64,000 bases of DNA from Capniomyces stellatus (Eukaryota; Kickxellomycota; Harpellomycetes; Harpellales; Legeriomycetaceae), in NCBI GenBank assembly GCA_001661515.1, contig LUVW01000024.1, positions 257,324-321,323 of the forward strand, in the 5' to 3' direction. Positions 57,649 to 64,000 of the stretch are shown here, piece after piece (positions within the stretch are counted from its first letter, which is position 1; the number at the start of each line of letters is the position of its first letter). The position numbers and the translations under genes are program-made. A model generated the notes under the pieces. The model saw nothing but the letters and a program-made list of their open reading frames with translations. It did no database searches and was not told where the DNA came from.

Positions 57649-58570
57649 AATAACTCGAATAGAATAAAATGGACTAGGGAGCTTAAAGCCTAAAGCTTAA
57701 AGTTATGGGCTGAATATCACAACAACAACAAAAGTTATGGGTTAAATACAAGTTCACGTTGAAGTCTCGCTAAGTCGGGCTTAACTCTGATAATGACCAA
57801 AACAATATAAATACACGGCTGATATCTTCTTTTACTTTATTTCTAAATAAAGAAGCTATAACGCACGCATGTCTGTATTTAAAAGTATCAGCTAACTGAG
57901 CTCAATAATATCAGTAATATAAAGACTTAAACCAAAAGGTAACAGTACTAAAACGTCGACCAGCTCATATTTGTCCAAACAACATGTACTCTGAATAAAA
58001 AGTTTTTTGAGATTATTCTGGCTTTGTGAGTATACATTTTGTCACATCAAGCACAATATTGCTTTAAAATACAAAATTTCAGCCAAATAAACAACCCAAA
58101 AAACCACCAATACAAACACATTCGTTCGACTACTTGTGTAAAAAGTGTGGGCTCGTTTCCCCAAACAATAAAAAATCAACTCTTGCGTATACCAAAACAG
58201 AACAAATATCAATTTTGTATGTATTATACCTATAAATATAGCATTGAAATCGGCATTAGTATTATTGCAGAGTTGTTTGTCAAGCAATAACAATAACATA
58301 GCCAAAGGTGTATAGAAAAACGATAGCAGCAATTAATTAAGAGCCCGGTCAACTATTTAGACCACTTTAGCACGTGTATCCTTAAAAAGCTTTTTGTATG
58401 ACATTACTAGTACACAAAACATGCCATGTTTTACCTGTGTAAAACACTTTAGCCAAGAAACACTTTGTGCGTTGAGCTGGGTCAAGATGTATTTGGGTGC
58501 ATTTCTGTATTAAAATTAGGGAATCGACAGCCCTGTCTTATAGCTTCAGTTTTAGAAATGGGCTATCCAT

Positions 58571-58855
58571 ATGTTTATTAGCTCGTTACAAGATCTAGAT
58601 CCAAAACAACAGGCCAAAAAGGTTTACTTGACCGAGAAAAACATTCTCATAGCCAAGTCGCTATTTTCATTTTATTTTACTGCGAGTATCTTTTCATTTA
58701 TATTCCTGTTGGTAAAAGGTACAATAGTCCAGAATTGCGGCCTAGTAACTAGTCTCTGTATTAGATTCAAAACATATAGCCAAAAAACTAGCGAATTAAA
58801 CGACGATATGAGTTGGCGAGATTCATTAAGAGAAATTAAGACTCGTTTGTTTTGA
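58571..58855 (+). CDS. possible small single-pass membrane protein
   Basis: A 94-codon frame: hydrophilic MFISSLQDLDPKQQAKKVYL, then a hydrophobic span SLFSFYFTASIFSFIFLLV (about 30-49) and a charged tail ending SWRDSLREIKTRLF. Arrangement and composition look protein-like. I do not recognise the family, and an intron after LLVKG is also possible. Confidence 0.35.
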   Translation: MFISSLQDLDPKQQAKKVYLTEKNILIAKSLFSFYFTASIFSFIFLLVKGTIVQNCGLVTSLCIRFKTYSQKTSELNDDMSWRDSLREIKTRLF

Positions 58856-59225
58856 CCAATGAAAAGGTGTAATGAGGTTTTAGAAATGTTATTCTTGGTT
58901 TATAGCGAATAAGGTTATAAAGGCAGAAGAAACAAAAAAAACAAAAAAAAACAAACAAATAAGGCCAGATTGGCAAGAGTATTATCTAAACCTTAAAGCT
59001 TGAAGTAGATAGTTAAATATACATGTGTCTAGTTGTAGGAGTATTTAATATTATTGACTTTTGCTTTATAAATCAAATCGGTAAAGTGAATAATCGAAAT
59101 ACAAAAAAAAAAACTACATCATATTACTTGTACACTATAACTAAATTCATTGTTGAGAAATTTTCTAGCAAAAAAAAACATCAGAAATAAGGGGGCATAA
59201 AGGATAGAAATAAACAGATTTGGCA

Positions 59226-60104
59226 ATGATGAAGTATGGTCAATTGGTTAAATTGGGGTTGACAGGCTCAGGAGTTTCGGTGTTGATTTTCGTGATCATG
59301 TACATGTTGTTGACAGGAAATGGCGATAGGATCGATATCGGCGGTTTTCTTGTGCAGACATCACCGTATTCATGGGCATTGTATGGAATCAGTCTTTGTG
59401 TCAGTTTGAGCGTTATCGGCGCTGCTTGGGGTATATTTATCACAGGAACAAGCTTGCTAGGCGGCGCAGTACGTACACCCCGGATTGCTACCCGAAATCT
59501 AATCAGGTAATCTTCTTGTAGAATAAGATTTTAAACATATGATTTACGCTGGATTTTGTTCGTTTTTTGCTTTGGATCATTTTAATTTCCAATACCAAAA
59601 AACAGAGCCGGTAGATGTCTTGTTACTAATTTATTTGTGTTTAATCCGGATTCAGTGTAATCTTTTGCGAAGTTGTCGCCATTTATGGCATCATCATGGC
59701 CATCGTTTTTACATCCAAAATTGCGCCAATTCCAGCGAACAAAGAGTTTTCAAATTCCGATTATTATACAGGTATTATTCCAACAAACATCCATACCCGA
59801 AATCAATAAAATAAATTATACTCAAGGTCCTTTGGTGGGAAAATCCGAACTCAATACTAACATTTTCATTTATCTTTTAGCATATTCGATATTTTGGGGT
59901 GGATTGACGGTTGGGATTTGTAATATGGTGTGCGGCATTGCTGTTGGCGTCACTGGAAGTAATGCGGCTTTGGCAGATGCTCACGATCAGCATCTGTTTG
60001 TAAAGATCCTTATTATAGAGATTTTTGGAAGTATTTTGGGGTTGTTTGGCTTGATCACAGGACTGTTGGTTACCGGAAAAGCAGCCAACTTTGAAGGGAT
60101 ATAA
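59226..60104 (+). CDS. VMA16: V-type ATPase Vo subunit c'' (21-kDa proteolipid)
   Basis: Exons 59226-59506, 59656-59771 and 59881-60104 give 206 residues (yeast 213). Landmarks are [40 protein letters not shown] and [14 protein letters not shown], then [19 protein letters not shown] with the essential buried Glu, [20 protein letters not shown], and [20 protein letters not shown]. All parallel yeast Vma16. The subunit is part of the rotating proteolipid ring that acidifies vacuoles. Donors are GTAATC and GTATTA; acceptors are TTCAG and TTTTAG. A second ATG directly follows the first, so the start is either 59226 or 59229. Confidence 0.95.
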
Positions 60105-62550
60105 TCACTATAAACTACTACCACTTGATATTTTTTTTTCTAAAATAGAGACCTGTTCATTAATACAAATTTCAACAAAAACCAAGACAAAACAGAACAC
60201 AACAAAACAAAACAAAACAAAAAGAAAAAAAGAAAAAAAGAGTAGTGTAGTGTAGTGTAGTGTAGTGTAATATATCACAGCTTCAATGTACATATATAAA
60301 TTTACACATGTATTCAATTTAGTGAGTTGTGTTATGATGGAATATTAATACCACAAATGGTACTGGGTTATTCAAAAACACAGAAAAGTCTATGCGTAAT
60401 TTTGGTGTGGATGTATTAGGTACATCCTATTTGATAAAACAGCTTTTAAAATGTATTAGTTTGGTTTGTTTGGTGGCCAGATATGGTGGGCCTAGTACAC
60501 CTTGTATAGCTGTTATTCAAGCATAGTTACGCACACACTCTCTTATTAAGGCAAAACGTAGCAGCAAAGACGGCGTGTCGCTGGTAAACAAACATATCTT
60601 TAATCCGTGAGTCAGATTCAAGAGCTGGATAACGTAAAGTAGTGTAGATGCAAAGCTAAAAGTGTTTGATTCCACTTCAGTGTTTTAATAATACGCATCA
60701 GGACCAAATTTGTAAGAATTCTGGGTAGTTTTTGTTCATTGCGTTTAGAAGAAGTATACCATTCTATGTCTTTAAAATACACTGGGATCCCCGAATACAG
60801 GATTTGTAGATATGATAGACAACTTGTTGATATGATATTTATACTTGTCTATTCGCGCAATAATTGCACAACACTATAACTATATTTATCCAAAGCGGGC
60901 AGCGCACTTAAAAAGGCCAGTTTATGCATTGCATTACGTCAGTTCAGTCGTAAATGAGCGACTGCTGATATATACGCTGTTTTCCGGAAAGTAACGGACC
61001 GAAAAAATCTAAATTTGGGGTTTTGTATGCAATTTTGGTAGTGTCTAACCGGTTATATTCCACTTTTGTTGAAAGGAAATCGGCATTAAAGTTAAGCTTT
61101 TTCCTCAAAATAAAAAAAAAGTAAAAGTAGCGTTTGTTTTCTATTTTTTGGACTTTTCGTGACATCTTTGAGTATCCGAGTGTAAAGTTCAAAAAAAAGA
61201 AAAAAAGTGGCAGTAATGCTCGAAGCTTTTGATTATTAGCTAGCTTAAGCCGTTTAGCAGTGAGATTAGAGGTAAAGAGCAAAAGTAATGAGACTTCACA
61301 TTTGATTTGAATTTCAACTTGCTTTTTATTATTTCTTTAGTAGTAAATTAAGGTCAGACTCAGAAAAATTCAACACGAAATTTGAATAAAACCAAGCCCA
61401 ATAAAAACGGGTTATTCATTTCGTGAAATGTGAATTAATTCAATCCAAATTATCACAGTAAGCTCTTGAACGAAGAAAAAAATCGTAATTGAAAAAAAAT
61501 CGTAAAAGTCGAAGGTAAGGAATGTATAGCAAAGTAGCAACTAGCCAGTATCCTCTAATTGACCATATACTGGGGGTTTTATTTTTCTTGCCATTTTTTT
61601 TCACCTTGGTAATAATTCTTTCGATTAAATTTACCAAGGGTCAAGAGAGGAAAGTTACTCTAAAGCACACAATTACTGAAATGTAAAGAATATTTGGATG
61701 CTGGGTGTAAGAGGAGGTAATGATTGATTTTTATATTACTTGCGAGAATAATAAATCAAGCTTTTAGAGAGGGCTTGTTTTTCCATAGTTTGGCTCAGGA
61801 AAGAGTTGGATAGTAAGGCTCGACCAAATATAAGAAAAAAGTTGAAGGCAGCAGTTTTGCAAGAAAAATATTAGGATTTAGCTAGTGATTGTGCTGCTAT
61901 TCGTTTAAAGAAATATTTCACCGCGAGGAGCGAAATATTTTTTTTTTTTTGCTAGTTGTGTCAAAAAAAATCGAAAATAATTCTGGGAAATTGAAAATAA
62001 GAGTGGTTTTTTATTCGAAACTACTGTTTCGCTTTAGTACATTCAGTTTAAGCAAATTAAAAATAACGATTGGAAAAATGTCTCCACGAAAACGGGATTT
62101 TTTTAAAATATTTTTTTATCGAGTAGTTTTAAAAATCCTCGAGAGAAAAGGAGCGAAAAAGGCAAAGGAAGTAAAAGAAAAGCGAAAAAAAGCGAAAAAA
62201 GAAGGAAGTTGATGCAAAACAAAAATGAGGCATTTTAGATGAAGGAAATAGTATTCGTACATTGTGTTTTCTTTTTTTTGTTTAATATTTTAAATGAAGG
62301 ATTTTTTCAAGGAATAATGTTAAAAACATCCTGAAGTCCCCCAAGTCTAAAATATAATCTGCTAAAGTAGTTTTATTTAAATTTAACTTTCCTTAACTGA
62401 ATAGTTACTTGGTAATTATATATTTTTATACTTTTTAAAATTTACGAGGTAGCTTCTTTATACAAACTTCCATAAAATATTTAAAACACTTGCTCATAGC
62501 AGCCATACTAACATTAAAAGATAAAATCTCACACAAACAATAACAAAAAA
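60105..62550. other. 2.4-kb gene-poor stretch
   Basis: It contains a CAAAA/AAAACA-rich tract (60195-60225), a TAGTG array (60243-60267) and many poly-A runs. Frames at 60944-61282 and 61889-62212 are biased and rejected as chance. Confidence 0.55.
60243..60267. repeat. TAGTG pentanucleotide tandem repeat, 5 copies
   Basis: Same unit and phase as the array at 37611-37660; lies about 140 bp after the VMA16 stop. Confidence 0.93.
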
Positions 62551-63426
62551 ATGGTTGTAAAGAAGACACAAATGATGGTTTCGTTCACCACTGACGAGGC
62601 TTTACAGGTAATTTTCAACTACTTTATAGTTTTGCTCGCGAGCTTGACTGACGCAGACTTGCTTTTGTAAAAACACCTTGGTTTTTATTTGACTTAGTGG
62701 ACAAACACAGCAATAAAGTGTTATATATACTGGTATACGTGTTATAGATCGCCTCGCACTTCTCTAGTCTAGCTACATTTTTTGAAAATGCTGCCAAAAA
62801 CCCAACAGCTGTAAGCGAAACAAGCAAAAAGGCACCCAAAGACCCCAACGCACCAAAAAGACCGCTATCACCATATATTCTGTTCTGCAGTGAGTTCCGT
62901 GATCAAGTCAAAGCAAAACAACCAGGAATTTCGTCTCAAGGAATATCTAAAATACTTGGCGAGATGTGGACTTCATTGGACGAGACAAAAAAGAAGGTAA
63001 TTATTATATTTTGGCGCTAGATGCGTTTATTCAAAGTGACAATATGTATGTCAAGGATATACGAGTTTTAAAGCAACGGTATGTTTAAATGTTGGGTGAC
63101 TTTAATAGAAATATGACGCCATTTTCCAGCAGGCAAGGCAGCAATACCAAATTGAAATGGAAATGTATGAGAACAGCAAGACAGCAGGTGTAGATGCCAC
63201 CACTGTATCGGACATAGACGAATCGCACTATGAACTAGCACACCAGTTGATGAGCAATGTCAACCCTGCACTGTTGACCAACATACCAGCCGCTTCACCT
63301 TCTACAAGCAAGCGGACTAAAGGGCAATCAGACTCTTCTAACAAAAAAAGCAAAAAGTCCGCTGTAGAGGATGCTTCAGCTGCTGAAGGAAAGAAGAAGA
63401 AGAAGAGCAAAAAGTCATCTGAATAA
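62551..63426 (+). CDS. HMG-box chromatin protein (HMGB/Nhp10/Hmo1-like)
   Basis: Exons 62551-62607, 62748-62996 and 63109-63426, all phase 0, give 207 residues. The N-terminal ~45 residues form a predicted helix (EALQIASHFSSLATFFENAA). One HMG box (about 52-122) carries PKDPNAPKRPLSPYILFCSE, FRDQVKAKQPGISSQGISKI, LGEMWTSLDETKKKKYDAIF and QQARQQYQIEMEMYE. An unstructured region and a Lys-rich tail (KKSKKSAVEDAS...KKKKKSKKSSE) follow, as in Hmo1 and Nhp10. Canonical HMG boxes bend DNA with minor-groove residues. Single-box architecture with an N-terminal helix resembles Nhp10 (INO80 subunit) more than Nhp6, but that choice is inference. Confidence 0.9.
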
Positions 63427-64000
63427 AACCAGCGCATTTTTATATTTTGTTTATTAGTAGTATCACATTGACGCATGCTTATTTTTTACCCTATGCTTAC
63501 ATTTTGTTCTTTTCTTTTTAATATTTGTTAATATACACACATCTACTTTAAAATTGGCAAAGTTATAGTATAAATGGCACACTATCTGATGTGCAAATAC
63601 GCGTTTTTTTATTTTCAAAATATCAGTTTGTTCAGGTGTAAACCTGAAATGAACAAAAAGCCGATAATCTATTCGCTTATAAAGTGGGTAAACTCCAGAT
63701 ACATTTAAGCAACCAAATCATGTTGTCTTTTATTAAGGTTGTTGGGAGAAGTGGCATATTTTTAAACCAAGCTGGTTTACATAATTTTGATTGAATCCGG
63801 TAAATGTGTTTCAAAACACAAATTTTCAAGCCGGACTCCATAAACATGTCGCGAATGTATCATTGCCCAAGCTCCTTTTCTTTATGACGTAGCAGCACGA
63901 CTTTATTATCGGATCTGTGTTCTACTTCAAACCGAAAGTATACGAAAGTAGCAAGACACAGCAAAAACACAGTATTCAGCAATGTGTATTGGCGTAATTA
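63427..64000. other. 3' flank of the HMG-box gene
   Basis: AT-rich sequence to the window end. No gene or RNA is recognisable. Confidence 0.5.

Larger units (their letters stand above)
53633..59225. other. 5.6-kb gene-poor stretch
   Basis: AT-rich sequence with an ATATAC microsatellite (about 54315-54347) and repeat copy F (57603-57648). Three weak small coding candidates at 54980, 57356 and 58571 are listed separately. No RNA gene was recognised. Confidence 0.55.

Noticed and set aside
61889..62212. 107-codon Lys/Phe-rich frame
   Set aside because: Built from poly-A and poly-T runs. The Lys-rich end mirrors A-tracts rather than a protein signal.

Overview
This is an AT-rich nuclear fungal segment. 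The evidence is a WOPR (Gti1/Pac2) regulator, an Ato/GPR1-family transporter, fungal-type ATP17, VMA16, TMA16 and PUB1 proteins, many short GT..AG introns with CTAAC/TACTAAT-like branch sites, and a nuclear tRNA gene. Several genes that budding yeasts lack are retained: Y14/RBM8A, a SWAP-type splicing regulator, a probable XRCC2-like RAD51 paralog and aminoacylase-1. Together with a TKL-like kinase of unusual type, this suggests an early-diverging (zygomycete-grade) fungus. That placement is inference. No viral, bacterial or CRISPR system was seen.

Layout. 0-8 kb: the start of a SWAP/DRY_EERY splicing regulator (-), an indoleamine 2,3-dioxygenase (-), and a secreted modular surface protein (-). 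10-16 kb: RPF2 (-, three exons), ATP17 (-, two exons), TMA16 (+, four exons, the first only the start codon) and tRNA-Arg(ACG) (-). 18-22 kb: a tandem-repeat SYG-rich protein (+) with an assembly gap in its repeats, and IMP dehydrogenase (-, two exons). 22-28 kb: a gene-poor AT-rich stretch. 28-34 kb: a WOPR transcription factor (+), an eight-exon SAP-like/TKL-like kinase (-) and a RAD51/XRCC2-like P-loop protein (-, two exons). 35-45 kb: an orphan basic protein (+), Y14 (+, five exons), divergently transcribed H2A (-) and H2B (+), and RPP30/RPP1 (+, six exons, one of 14 nt). 45-54 kb: aminoacylase-1 (-, five exons), a PUB1/TIA1-like three-RRM protein (-, four exons) and an acetate-transporter-family protein (-). 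54-64 kb: mostly gene-poor, with VMA16 (+, three exons) and an HMG-box protein (+, three exons).

The genes are unrelated housekeeping functions: ribosome biogenesis (RPF2, TMA16), RNA processing (RPP30, Y14, SWAP, PUB1), chromatin (H2A, H2B, HMG box), mitochondrial and vacuolar proton machinery (ATP17, VMA16) and metabolism (IDO, IMPDH, ACY1). There is no operon or cluster logic. Single-frame reading misses most of these genes. I joined exons by hand using splice sites, phase and family resemblance, and each joined model keeps frame throughout.

The most interesting observations are: (1) a kinase whose beta-3 VAIK lysine is glycine, while a lysine sits in the glycine-rich loop where WNK kinases carry theirs; (2) a dispersed repeat family, at least seven copies between 40 and 58 kb, with a shared AT-tailed end and variable truncation, one copy inside an RPP30 intron; (3) extremely small exons; (4) a homogenised 57-bp coding repeat array; (5) a perfect 15-bp inverted repeat around one base at about 8.2 kb.
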